Below, in pieces: positions 1-8,191 of a DNA stretch of 64,000 nt. This DNA comes from Actinoallomurus sp050942425 (lineage in GTDB: Bacteria; Actinomycetota; Actinomycetes; Streptosporangiales; Streptosporangiaceae). Numbering within the stretch: the first letter of the stretch is position 1; each line of letters begins with the position of its first letter. The DNA lies in assembly GCF_050942425.1 (NCBI RefSeq), contig NZ_CP192063.1, positions 7,130,001-7,194,000 of the forward strand, given 5' to 3'. The translations under genes and the position numbers were made by a program. The notes under the pieces are model-generated. The model was not told where the DNA came from, did not search any database, and saw only the letters and a list, made by a program, of their open reading frames with translations.

Positions 1-585
1 GGCGTAGCGGCCGCCGGGACCGAAGGCCGCGCCGCCTGCCATGACCGGGACGCCCGCAGCCTGGCTCGCGATGATCGTGGCGTGCGCGGTGGGCAGGCGG
101 GTTGGGATGGACGAGGACAGGGCCAGCGCGTCCGGTCCTGTGCGGTGCAGGTGGTCGATCAGATGCGGGACGGGCACCTGCGCGCCGAGGAAGTCGACGT
201 GCCAGCCCCGCAGCCGTAGGGTCTCCGCCAGCAGGCGGGCGGGGAGGGCATGCCACTCCCCGTCGACGCACGCCACCGTGATCCGGCCCCGCCACGGCTC
301 CCGGGGCGAGGCCGTATGGTGGGCCACGGCGGCGATGACACGGTCGTTGATGGCCGTCGCGGCGTGCTCCTGGGCGACGCCGATTCGGTTCGCCGCCCAT
401 TCGACGCCGACCTTCGCCTGTACCGGCGCGATCACGTCCAACAGCGCCGACTCGGAGTCCAGGCCGGCGTCCACCGCCGGCAGTACGACCTCCACGGCGG
501 CGTACTCGTCGCGCTCCTGCACCGCGTCCCACAGCCGGGCGGAAAGGACTGCGGTGGCGCTGCGGTCCGGAGTCGAAGCGGTCAT
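1..585 (-). CDS. Cobalamin-binding (CarH/LitR-like) photoreceptor-type protein, 3' end cut by window edge
   Basis: The first 195 residues are visible; the C-terminus lies beyond base 1. There is no N-terminal MerR DNA-binding domain. The protein starts directly with a helical B12-cap region followed by a Rossmann-like B12-binding domain. Residues W63, then nine residues, then E73-H74 (in EWAANRIGVAQEH) match the W-x9-EH signature of adenosylcobalamin light sensors such as CarH. E110-W-H112 matches the ExH variant of the B12 lower-ligand motif, so His112 would be the cobalt ligand. The ATG at 585-583 follows the stop of the upstream phosphatase gene (588) by 2 bp, so the two are co-transcribed and probably translationally coupled. 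Known for the family: light breaks the Co-C bond of AdoCbl and changes oligomeric state. Inferred: this stand-alone sensor signals to its phosphatase neighbour. It could instead be a plain corrinoid carrier. It was found by reading the minus strand directly. Confidence 0.85.
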   Translation of the reverse strand, partial: MTASTPDRSATAVLSARLWDAVQERDEYAAVEVVLPAVDAGLDSESALLDVIAPVQAKVGVEWAANRIGVAQEHAATAINDRVIAAVAHHTASPREPWRGRITVACVDGEWHALPARLLAETLRLRGWHVDFLGAQVPVPHLIDHLHRTGPDALALSSSIPTRLPTAHATIIASQAAGVPVMAGGAAFGPGGRYA

Positions 586-587
586 CG

Positions 588-2243
588 TCAGGTTTCCCTG
601 CCTCGTGGGTGTCGCTCCGCTGCTTTCCGGCGTCCGCCGTGCGGCGCGGTGATCGCGACGATGGCCATGTCGTCGTGTTCCCGGTTCCCGGCCCACTGCG
701 CCGCGAGCATCTGCACGCGCTCCACGATGGCTTCGCCGGGCATCCCGGCGCATTCGGACAGAGCGTCCATCAGCCGCTGTTCGCCGAAGAGTGCGGCCTC
801 ACCGAGCGGGCCGCCACGGACCTCGGTGATGCCGTCGGTGTACAACACACAGGTCTCGCCGGGCGCCAGTTCGACCCGGACGGTCGTCGCTTCGATGTCG
901 GCGAACGTCCCGATCAGGTCTCCTTGGGTGGCGGCCTTCTCGACGCCCCCGTCAGACCGCACGATGAGCGGCGGCGGATGCCCGGCGCTGGTCAGCCTCA
1001 GCCGGACACGATCACCGGTCCGTACCGCCGACGCCAGCACCAAGGTGGCGAACCGGCTCGACTCGGTGTTCAGCAGCGCCTCGTTGAGCAGGGACAGCAT
1101 CCGCATGTGGTCGCCGGCCATGGGCAGCAGTGCGTGGAGCGTGGTGCGGATCTTGCCGGTGGTGACTGCCGCCTCCAGCCCTTTGCCGCACACGTCGCCG
1201 AGGACGACGAGGGACTCGGCGGCTTCGTCGGCACCGGGGTGGACGTCGTAGAAGTCACCGCCGATGAGGTCGCTGCGCACCGAGGCGCGATACGCGCCGG
1301 CGAAGTCCACGCCGTGGACGTGGCGCAGCCGGGGCGGCAGCAGTTCGCGCTTGAGGATCGCGGTGATCCCGGCCTGCTCGGCGTACATGCGGGCCGTCGA
1401 CAGGGCCGCACCGGCCCGCGCGGCGAAGATCCGAGCGGATATCTCCTCGTTCTCGCTGAACACCGGCAGGCCGCTGCGGCGCAGCAGAATGAGCGCGCCG
1501 ACCGGGATGCCATGGGCGGGCAGCGGCGTCACCACCACCGCGCCGACCGGCCCGCTGAACGCCTCCGGCACGGCCCACGACGGCAGTTCACCCGGATCGA
1601 TCCGGTGGGAGGGCACCGGCGGGAGGCCCTGCAGTGCCTCGCTCAGCCCCGGCACCTCCTTGGCGTCGGCCTGCACCGTACGGCGGGATACGCCGGCTCC
1701 ACGGATCGCGAAGGCCGTCGGCAGCCGGTCTCCCACCCCGGGCATGACCAGTACTGCGGCGTCGGCCAGGTGCTCGGCCGCCAGCCGTACCGTGACGTCC
1801 GTGCACCGGTCGATGTTCAAGGTCGACAGCAGGGCGGTGGACGTCTCCGCGAGGAACGTCGCGCGCTGCCGCTCCGCCACCAGCTCGGTCTCGGCCCGCC
1901 GCCGGTCCGTGTCGTCGACCAGCCACCACATCACGTTCCTGTCAGGTGCGCGGGTCGGGTACGCCTCGAAGCTGCGTTCCCCCACCTGTCCCCGCACAGG
2001 TTCGGCCCCGGTGCCAGGCCGATCCGCGACGCGGTGCGCCTCCGCCAGCCAGTCGGGCATCGTCGCGGCAAGGCTCGTCCCCGGCCGGGCTCGCGGAAAC
2101 AGCCGGGCGGCGGCCTCGTTGAGCTCGACCACCCGGCCGTTGGCATCGGCCATCACCACTGGGTACGGAGCAGCGCCCCACAAGGCACCGGTCACCCGAC
2201 CCGGGCCCTGCCGATCCGCGGGAGTAGCGCTGGAAACGTCCAC
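588..2243 (-). CDS. PAS-GAF-PP2C (SpoIIE-type) serine phosphatase
   Basis: A 551-residue soluble signalling protein. A PAS-like segment (about residues 25-100, around YPVVMADANGRVVELNEAA) and a GAF domain (about 130-290) precede a SpoIIE/RsbU-type PP2C phosphatase domain (about 320-530). The phosphatase motifs are complete: GGDFYDV, GDVCGKG, AGHPPP, LYTDGITE and DDMAIVAI carry the metal-binding Asp residues. Such enzymes dephosphorylate anti-sigma-factor antagonists (STAS proteins) and thereby release sigma factors; the partner is not in this window. There are no membrane segments. Translation probably starts at the GTG at 2243, but no strong ribosome-binding site is visible and a start some 15-20 codons further in is possible. 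The gene is immediately upstream of the B12 sensor. Confidence 0.9.
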   Translation of the reverse strand: MDVSSATPADRQGPGRVTGALWGAAPYPVVMADANGRVVELNEAAARLFPRARPGTSLAATMPDWLAEAHRVADRPGTGAEPVRGQVGERSFEAYPTRAPDRNVMWWLVDDTDRRRAETELVAERQRATFLAETSTALLSTLNIDRCTDVTVRLAAEHLADAAVLVMPGVGDRLPTAFAIRGAGVSRRTVQADAKEVPGLSEALQGLPPVPSHRIDPGELPSWAVPEAFSGPVGAVVVTPLPAHGIPVGALILLRRSGLPVFSENEEISARIFAARAGAALSTARMYAEQAGITAILKRELLPPRLRHVHGVDFAGAYRASVRSDLIGGDFYDVHPGADEAAESLVVLGDVCGKGLEAAVTTGKIRTTLHALLPMAGDHMRMLSLLNEALLNTESSRFATLVLASAVRTGDRVRLRLTSAGHPPPLIVRSDGGVEKAATQGDLIGTFADIEATTVRVELAPGETCVLYTDGITEVRGGPLGEAALFGEQRLMDALSECAGMPGEAIVERVQMLAAQWAGNREHDDMAIVAITAPHGGRRKAAERHPRGRET

Positions 2244-2364
2244 GCGTCGGGCCCGCAGCCCCGCGAGCCCCCGCCACCTTTCCGATCGAGAACGTCACTA
2301 GCTTGGTTGTCACGCTAGCCGCTCGCCGAAAATACCTGGTCGGAGGCCCTGACCGTACGCGATG

Positions 2365-2604
2365 TCAGCTTTCGGACCCCAGCTCAGGGAGGTTCTCGGC
2401 CAGGGGGACGAACTCCGTCACCGACAGCAGCCCGTCGTGATCGGTGTCGTACTCGGCGAACAGCGCCTTGACGATCCCCGACAGATCATTCACCTCGGCC
2501 GCCGGGAACATCCCCGCGATCGCCGCGGTCACCTCGTCGACGGTGAGCCGCCCATCCCCATCGGTGTCGTACCGAGCGAACACCGCCTCGTACTGATCGG
2601 ACAT
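2365..2604 (-). CDS. EF-hand calcium-binding protein (calerythrin-like, two hands)
   Basis: A 79-residue acidic protein with two canonical EF-hand loops, DTDGDGRLTVDE (residues 13-24) and DTDHDGLLSVTE (53-64). Each has Asp/Asn at loop positions 1, 3 and 5, Gly at 6 and Glu at 12, so both should bind Ca2+. The reading frame stays open further upstream (to 2871), but ATG 2604 is preceded by GGAAGG at good spacing and opens just before the first hand. There is no signal peptide. Small two-hand or four-hand calmodulin-like proteins are common in actinomycetes and are thought to buffer or sense calcium; the target is unknown. It is monocistronic and divergent from the phosphatase gene at 2744. Confidence 0.9.
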   Translation of the reverse strand: MSDQYEAVFARYDTDGDGRLTVDEVTAAIAGMFPAAEVNDLSGIVKALFAEYDTDHDGLLSVTEFVPLAENLPELGSES

Positions 2605-2743
2605 GATTCCCTTCCACCAGAGCGACCGTGGCCCCCGATCGTAACCACCGGCGCAGTGTTCACGCACCTGAGATGATCGGTTCACGCCTCGATTACCAGC
2701 GACGACGATTGTGCTCCCGGGTATCGAACGATGAGGAGTCCTG

Positions 2744-4336
2744 ATGGCCGAGTCCCGAAACGAGTCACACGACCAGGTCGCCAGACGGCAGGTTCTGCGC
2801 GGTCTGGGCGGGCTGGCCATCGCCGCGCCGGTCCTGGCCCGGCCCGGCAGCGCCGCGGCACTGGTGACCACCCCGGACCAGGCCGGAGCGCCGGCACCGG
2901 AGCAGCTGCACCTGCAGTTCGGCGCGGACGCCGCGCATGAGGTGGCGGTGTCCTGGGCCGCGCCGCAGCGGGTCCGCCGTCCGGTCGTCCGGCTCGGCAG
3001 GCCGGGTCATGGGCTCGGTTCGGAGGTCGAGGCCGAGGAGCGGGTCTACACGGAGGCCCTCACCGGAGAGACCGTCTACACGTACCACGCCGTCCTGCCC
3101 CGGCTCGCCGCCGACACCCGCTACGAGTACCACGTGGCGCACCGCGGCGCGGCGCCGCTCGGCGGGTCGTTCCGCACGGCGCCCCGCGGCCGGTCGAAGG
3201 GCTTCCGGTTCACCAGCTTCGGTGACCAGGCCATTCCCGCCAAGGTCGGCAAGGGCCTCGGGCCGGCCACGCCGAACGCCGGCTACATCGTCGACGCCGT
3301 GGAGCGGCTCGACCCGCTGTTCCACCTGCTCAACGGCGACCTGTGCTACGCGAACGTCAGTGACGCGCCCGTGCAGACGTGGCAGTCCTTCTTCAACAAC
3401 AACCAGCGTTCGGCGCGCAACCGCCCGTGGATGCCCTGTGCGGGCAACCACGAGAACGAGGTCGGCAACGGCCCGGAGGGCTACCTGTCGTACCAGACCC
3501 GCTTCACGCTGCCGGGCAACGGATCACGGGAGTTCGCCGGCAACTGGTACGCCTTCACGGTCGGCCCGATCCGGGTGATCTCCATCAACAATGACGACGT
3601 GTGCCTGCAGGATGGCGCGTTCAGCGCGTACCGGCGCGACAACGTCCCCGGCTACAAGGCGAAGGGGTACGACCCCTACATCCGCGGATACAGCCACGGG
3701 GCGCAGAAGGCCTGGCTGGAGCGGACGCTCCGCGCGGCGAGCAAGGACCCGGCCATCGACTGGATCATCGTCTGCATGCACCAGGTGGCGATGTCCTCCG
3801 CGCACTTCAACGGCGCCGATCTCGGCATCCGCCAGGAGTTCCTCCCTCTTTTCGACAAGTACGGCGTCGACCTCGTCGTAGCCGGGCACGAGCATCATTT
3901 CGAGCGGACCTTCCCGGTCAAGGGGGTGCTGCCGGGCAGCTCGCTGCTCACGCCGGCGCCGCAGGCCACCGATGCGTCCGTCATCGACACCACCAAGGGT
4001 GCCGTGCACATGATCATCGGCGGCGGCGGGCACTCCTCCGCGACGCCGTGGTCGGCGTTCGACTCACCGCACGACGGCGTAGTGATCTACGACGTGGGCC
4101 CCGGCGACCCGACGACCCAGCGCGCTTCCAAGACCACCACCGAGCCCGCGCCCTGGTCGGCGTACCGCGACCTGCAGCGGCCGTACGGCTTCGCCGCGTT
4201 CGACTTCGAGCCGCACGCCCCGGGCGGGAACACCGAGATCACCGTCACCCACTACGGCGCCGACCTCGGCTCCGCCGATTACCAGGAGCTGGACCGGTTC
4301 GTGCTCCGCAAGCCGCACGGCGGGCACCGGGCGTGA
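2744..4336 (+). CDS. Tat-exported purple acid phosphatase / metallophosphoesterase
   Basis: A 530-residue secreted phosphoesterase. The N-terminus carries a twin-arginine signal (RRQVLRG followed by a short hydrophobic stretch, cleavage around PGSAAA). An Fn3-like purple acid phosphatase N-terminal domain spans about residues 48-148, followed by the dinuclear metallophosphatase domain. The metal-ligand motifs appear in order: FGDQA (about 160), NGDLCYA (about 197), AGNHEN (about 235), CMHQ (about 346) and AGHEHHFERTF (about 381). Family members hydrolyse phosphomonoesters outside the cell using Fe/Zn/Mn pairs. Tat export fits folding around metal before secretion. GAGGAG precedes the ATG. Pho boxes were not recognised, so phosphate regulation is unproven. 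A hairpin follows at 4354-4386. Confidence 0.93.
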   Translation: MAESRNESHDQVARRQVLRGLGGLAIAAPVLARPGSAAALVTTPDQAGAPAPEQLHLQFGADAAHEVAVSWAAPQRVRRPVVRLGRPGHGLGSEVEAEERVYTEALTGETVYTYHAVLPRLAADTRYEYHVAHRGAAPLGGSFRTAPRGRSKGFRFTSFGDQAIPAKVGKGLGPATPNAGYIVDAVERLDPLFHLLNGDLCYANVSDAPVQTWQSFFNNNQRSARNRPWMPCAGNHENEVGNGPEGYLSYQTRFTLPGNGSREFAGNWYAFTVGPIRVISINNDDVCLQDGAFSAYRRDNVPGYKAKGYDPYIRGYSHGAQKAWLERTLRAASKDPAIDWIIVCMHQVAMSSAHFNGADLGIRQEFLPLFDKYGVDLVVAGHEHHFERTFPVKGVLPGSSLLTPAPQATDASVIDTTKGAVHMIIGGGGHSSATPWSAFDSPHDGVVIYDVGPGDPTTQRASKTTTEPAPWSAYRDLQRPYGFAAFDFEPHAPGGNTEITVTHYGADLGSADYQELDRFVLRKPHGGHRA

Positions 4337-4353
4337 TCGCCTGATCGAGCGAC

Positions 4354-4386
4354 GCACCGGGCGCGGGCATATGCCCCGTCCGGTGC
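4354..4386. terminator. Hairpin between convergent phosphatase and lsr2 genes
   Basis: Outer arms GCACCGG (4354-4360) and CCGGTGC (4380-4386) enclose inner arms GGGCAT and ATGCCC (4365-4376). The stem lies between two convergent genes, so it can serve both. There is no U-tract, as is usual in high-GC actinomycetes. Confidence 0.6.
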
Positions 4387-4428
4387 TGCTCCAGATCGAC
4401 ACACGCCACAGCACGGGACTCCGCGACG

Positions 4429-4749
4429 TCAGTGTGCTCGCTGATACTCTTCGACGATCGTCGCCGGGATCCGACCGCGTTCGCTGACCTCGATTCCGCT
4501 GGCCTTCGCCCACGCACGGATGTCCGCGCTGCGCCGTCGGCTGGCAACGGCACGGCCTCCCGGCTGCCGGACGCCACCGGATCGCCGTGCACTCTGCACG
4601 AACGGCGACAGACGGTCACGCAGTATTCGCGCGTTGTCGGCACTGAGGTCGATTTCATACGTGACCCCGTCGATGGCGAACGAGACCGTCTCTTCCGCTT
4701 CGTCGCCATCCAGATCGTCGATAAGGCGTTTAATGACTTGCTGCGCCAT
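4429..4749 (-). CDS. lsr2: Lsr2-family nucleoid-associated protein
   Basis: A 106-residue H-NS-like xenogeneic silencer. The N-terminal oligomerisation half begins MAQQVIKRLIDDLDG and has the typical beta-strand pair (VSFAIDGVTYEIDLS). The C-terminal half (about residues 70-106) is the DNA-binding domain, ending in the AT-hook-like RGR (residues 91-93) of SERGRIPATIVEEY. Lsr2 bridges AT-rich DNA and represses horizontally acquired and secondary-metabolite genes; many actinomycetes carry two or more copies. The ATG at 4749 has GGGAGG eight bases upstream; the longer reading frame to 4806 lacks a site. Repression of the nearby AT-rich lasso promoter is possible but untested. Confidence 0.95.
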   Translation of the reverse strand: MAQQVIKRLIDDLDGDEAEETVSFAIDGVTYEIDLSADNARILRDRLSPFVQSARRSGGVRQPGGRAVASRRRSADIRAWAKASGIEVSERGRIPATIVEEYQRAH

Positions 4750-4862
4750 TTTGTTCCTCCCTGGTTTCGGGGGAACAATAGTAACGTAAGCAGTTCGGCC
4801 GCTCATGAAACTCTCATGAGGGGTCCTTCATGGTCTGCGGAGCAACTTCTACGCTCCCGGCC

Positions 4863-4925
4863 ATGAATGAAAAACTACACGACCACGACCGAGGCCTGTC
4901 ATTCGGCCTGGTCACATTCATTCAT
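4863..4925. terminator. Nested inverted repeat downstream of the beta-helix gene
   Basis: Outer arms ATGAATGA (4863-4870) and TCATTCAT (4918-4925, overlapping the stop codon of the beta-helix gene) enclose an inner stem: GACCGAGGCC (4888-4897) pairs with GGCCTGGTC (4905-4913) with one bulge. This is a likely intrinsic terminator for the minus-strand gene that ends at 4922. Confidence 0.5.
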
Positions 4926-7606
4926 CGGCCGGGCGCGGTGAGGACCTGGACCTCGGCGAGCGCGAGTTGGCCGGTCCCGGCGAGTTGGACGCGGACGTAC
5001 CGGCCGCCGCGCCCGACGGGAATCGTGGTCGGCCGCCCGGCCTGTGCGGTCTCGTGGTGGGACCACACCCCTGGCTGCGCGAGCGTGTCGCTCAGCGAGG
5101 TGGACGAGAAAGGCGCGTCGGAGACGAAGACGTAGTAGTCCGCGAGCCCGGCGGCGCAGCAGTCCGCCCGGTTGTAGACCGCGATCCGCTCGATCGGGTA
5201 GGAGGCTCCCGCGTCGACCTGCCACCACGGCTGCGCCTCGCTCTTCGTGCCGGCGTAGTTGTTCAGGTCGTCGTCCGCCGCATAGCTCGCGGGATAATTG
5301 GCGGACACCGTCGAGGACTGCGCGACCTGCTTGCCGAGCGCCACATTCGGCGGAGGCACCGCACCGGATGCCGTTCCGGCCCGCGTGGTGACGGTCACCG
5401 CGGTCGGGGGCGTGCCGGACGGCGCCGTGGCCACGAGGAAGGCCGGCGAGAGCACGCGCACGCCCTCGGCGGGCCGCCCGGCGAAGCTCACCCGCGTACC
5501 GGCGGTGAACCCGTCCCCCGCCACGAAGACCGTGTGGCCCGCGGCCTGGGCATAGCGGACCAGCGGCGGCCGGCCGGTCACGAGGTCGCGGAAGCCGGCC
5601 CGCGGGCCGGCGGCGGCCACGGTCCCGGCCGGCAGGTCGGTCGCCATCGGCCGCAGGGGCAGCGTCGCGTTGCCGGTGTAGGTGACGTCGGTGCCGCCGG
5701 GCGGGTTGCAGTGGTATTGGCCGATGGGCTGCGCGGAGTAGTTCCCGGTCACGTCGAAGTGTCCGGTGGTCTGGCAGCCGCCCTGGGACAGCTTGCCGTT
5801 CCACTCGACGTTGCCGTCCCAGTGGATCCACTCCGCTCCGGCGTCGTCGTACCAGGTGAAGTTGACGTTGCCCTGGTCGTAGGCGACGTTGCCCTGGGCG
5901 TGCAGTCCGTGCGCGATGCTCGCGGCGCGGTCGACCGTGCCGTCGGCGGCGCGGACGGTCTGGCCCTGGTGTCCTTCGACGTAGATGGCGCCGCCGTCGC
6001 TGAGCACCTGCATGAAGCCGTGGATGAGGTTGCCGCTGATCGTGTTGTCGCTGTTGACGTTCGTCGAGTTGTCCGGATGGTCGACGTTGTCCACGTGTCC
6101 CTGGATGACGCCCGCGCTGATCCCGGTGTACGGCACGTCCCGGATGTCGTTGTGCGCCACCGACGTGTGCCGGCCGAAGAAGAGCGTGATGGCCGCGGCG
6201 CTCGGGTAGTCGGTGCCGACGTGCTCGATCAGGTTGTCGTCGATGGTGTTGTACTCGTTGATCTCCCGGTCGTCCGCGCCCACGTCGGACGGGTGCGGGT
6301 CGGTGGTGTCCCCGAGGATCACGCCGTTGCCCGCTATCCCGCTGAACACGTTGCCCTCGACCGTGTTGTGCCGGCTCCCGTACTCGAATACCAGCCCCGC
6401 CGCGCCCAGGCCGGTGAAGCTGTTCCGGACGAAGGTCACGTTTTGCGCGGCATGCCACTGGACGCTGCCCGGTTCCCGGGTCAGCGAGCCGAACGGACAG
6501 GTCCCCGGCGGGTTCCCGAACGTGCAGGTGCCCTGCGGGTGGGCGGGGTCATCGCCGGTGAGCCGCAGGTTGTCCTGCACGTCGGCGAATCCGGCGGCCG
6601 AACTCGGCTCGTTCCACGTGGCGTACGCGAACCGCAGACCGGTGAAGGTGATGTCGTGCACCGGCCGGTCGAGCGTGCCGACGCCGGTGACCAGCGAGGT
6701 CAGCCGAGGTGCCTCGATGTCGAGACGGGCCATGTCCTGCCCCGGCAGCGGGACGTAGTCGAGCACGTGCCGCTCCGCGTCGAGATACCACTGTCCGGGG
6801 TGCAGGAACGGGTAGGCGTTCTCCATCCGGGTCGGCGCGGTGCCCGGCTTCATGTTGGGCAGGCTTCCGGAGGCCTGGGTGAACACGGGGCGGGCGGTGA
6901 TGTTCCGCCAGCAGGGCTGTTGCATCTGCACGGAGGCGCCGCTCACCGAACCGACGCGGCAGCGCGACTGGGTCCAGTCCCCGTTGCCCGCGGTGTAGAC
7001 GAACTCGACGCGGGCCATGGCGGCGGCGCCGATCTGATCCTGCAGTCCGGCGGCCCAGTCCGGTGAGGTGGTGTAGCCGCCGTCGGCGGCGGCGAACGTG
7101 ACCCCCTGCTCGGCCGGGGTGGTCTGCGCGATCGGTGCCTCGCGGCCGTCGACGTAGATCTGACGGGTCTCGAGATCGGCGGGCACCGGAGCGGACCAGA
7201 CGTGCTTCGCCGGGTCGGTCAGCCGCCAGCCCCGCACCTGCGTCGCTCCGCTCAGCACCGGGTGGGCGCCGGGCGCGGCGCTCCAGATCACCCGGTGCCC
7301 GTTGCGACCAGAGTCGTCCGGCCCGAACCGGAGCGGCGCGGTGAGCCGGTACGTGCCGTCGGCCAGCAGCACGACGACGTCCCGGCCCGCGCCCTTGGCG
7401 GTGCCGAGGACCTGCCGCTCGCGTTCCTGCGCGCCGGGCACGGAGCAGGGCCGGGCCCGGGTGCACGCCTGCCCGGATCCGCTTGGGGCCGCGTACAGCA
7501 GCGTCGGGGCCGGCGCGGCCGTCGCGGACGAGGTGGTGACGATACCCAGTGCGCTGGTCAGCAGAGCGGCAGCGAGGCCGGAGGCCAAGCGTACGGGTGC
7601 GGACAT
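4922..7606 (-). CDS. Secreted right-handed beta-helix protein with C-terminal F5/8C (CBM32-like) domain
   Basis: An 894-residue exported protein. A Sec signal peptide (MSAPVRLASGLAAALLTSAL..., cleavage near ATAAPAP) leads into a pectin-lyase-fold region (about residues 25-640). This region has repeated Asn- and Gly-rich rungs such as NTIDDNLIEHVG and NTISGNLIHG. An IPT/TIG-like segment follows (about 680-745), and then a discoidin/F5-8C carbohydrate-binding domain (about 755-890; NVALGKQVAQSS, WWQVDAGASYPIERIAVYNR, YVRVQLAG). This layout is typical of extracellular polysaccharide lyases or glycosidases, but no catalytic triad can be assigned by eye. TTG at 7618 is also in frame, but GGGAG sits between it and the ATG at 7606, which favours the ATG. 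An operator-like palindrome lies about 180 bp upstream. Confidence 0.85.
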   Translation of the reverse strand: MSAPVRLASGLAAALLTSALGIVTTSSATAAPAPTLLYAAPSGSGQACTRARPCSVPGAQERERQVLGTAKGAGRDVVVLLADGTYRLTAPLRFGPDDSGRNGHRVIWSAAPGAHPVLSGATQVRGWRLTDPAKHVWSAPVPADLETRQIYVDGREAPIAQTTPAEQGVTFAAADGGYTTSPDWAAGLQDQIGAAAMARVEFVYTAGNGDWTQSRCRVGSVSGASVQMQQPCWRNITARPVFTQASGSLPNMKPGTAPTRMENAYPFLHPGQWYLDAERHVLDYVPLPGQDMARLDIEAPRLTSLVTGVGTLDRPVHDITFTGLRFAYATWNEPSSAAGFADVQDNLRLTGDDPAHPQGTCTFGNPPGTCPFGSLTREPGSVQWHAAQNVTFVRNSFTGLGAAGLVFEYGSRHNTVEGNVFSGIAGNGVILGDTTDPHPSDVGADDREINEYNTIDDNLIEHVGTDYPSAAAITLFFGRHTSVAHNDIRDVPYTGISAGVIQGHVDNVDHPDNSTNVNSDNTISGNLIHGFMQVLSDGGAIYVEGHQGQTVRAADGTVDRAASIAHGLHAQGNVAYDQGNVNFTWYDDAGAEWIHWDGNVEWNGKLSQGGCQTTGHFDVTGNYSAQPIGQYHCNPPGGTDVTYTGNATLPLRPMATDLPAGTVAAAGPRAGFRDLVTGRPPLVRYAQAAGHTVFVAGDGFTAGTRVSFAGRPAEGVRVLSPAFLVATAPSGTPPTAVTVTTRAGTASGAVPPPNVALGKQVAQSSTVSANYPASYAADDDLNNYAGTKSEAQPWWQVDAGASYPIERIAVYNRADCCAAGLADYYVFVSDAPFSSTSLSDTLAQPGVWSHHETAQAGRPTTIPVGRGGRYVRVQLAGTGQLALAEVQVLTAPGR

Positions 7607-8065
7607 CGGATCTCCCAACGTGCGGCGGGCGTCAGACGGTCGGTTCTGGGATGAGCGCCTGCCCGGCCGGCGCCGACGAGGCAGTGGGGCGGCACGGTGC
7701 AGCGGCGGTCAGGACGATGTCGTCGCGGTGACGGGTGCCGGAGGCCGACGGCTCAGCGCATGGTTCGACCTCCACACCGCCCGATACATCCGATGTTTGT
7801 AGCCGGAGACTAGGAGCAGACGGAAGCCGAGGTCAAGACCCCAACACGCGATCTCGGTGTTCACCCGGACCGATCGTGGCCACAGAGGACGGCAATGGCC
7901 GCTCTGCCACTTGGCGGAAAATTGCGCCGTAAATCAAATTATATACAGATTATCCGCTTTATTTACCAACCGTAACCTTTACCCTACTAAACGTTGATGT
8001 CCAGGGCGTGAGGGTAGGACGACAGGCGCACAAACGATGGGACCAACGAAAGGAGGGGAACATTC
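7607..8065. other. Intergenic region: divergent promoters of beta-helix gene and lasso cluster
   Basis: No gene is visible. The left half should hold the promoter of the minus-strand beta-helix gene. The right part (about 7918-8000) is markedly AT-rich against its surroundings and lies just upstream of the lasso precursor. Weak sigma-70-like boxes (TTGCGC 7922-7927, TATACA 7942-7947, TTGATG 7994-7999) are present, but none has convincing spacing. Confidence 0.5.
7786..7796. promoter_or_regulatory. Operator-like palindrome upstream of beta-helix gene
   Basis: ACATC-C-GATGT is a perfect 5-bp inverted repeat with one central base, about 180 bp upstream of the secreted beta-helix gene. The size and symmetry fit a GntR- or LacI-class site controlling a carbohydrate-active enzyme. 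No cognate regulator is adjacent. Confidence 0.35.
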
Positions 8066-8188
8066 ATGGACCGCATTACGGAGCTAACGGCGTATGAGCC
8101 CCCGCGGGTGACCGAACTCGGTGTGTTCGGTGTCGTGACACGCGGCGGCTACGCGAGCGGCATGGACGACTACGGCGGGCGGCCGTAG
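8066..8188 (+). CDS. Lasso peptide precursor (A), core GGYASGMDDYGGRP
   Basis: A 40-residue RiPP precursor. The leader contains YEPPRVTELGVF (residues 10-21), the YxxP...LGxF recognition element that actinobacterial lasso leaders present to the B1/RRE protein. Thr25 is the conserved penultimate leader residue, so cleavage is predicted after Arg26. That releases a 14-residue core with Gly1 as N-terminus and Asp8 or Asp9 as macrolactam acceptor. An 8-residue ring leaves a six-residue tail; a 9-residue ring leaves five. AGGAGGGG lies nine bases before the ATG. The stop codon abuts the start of the synthetase gene. The class assignment rests on the leader motif together with the C-B1-B2-D gene order. 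Ring choice, threading and activity are inference. Confidence 0.93.
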   Translation: MDRITELTAYEPPRVTELGVFGVVTRGGYASGMDDYGGRP

Positions 8189-8191
8189 TTG

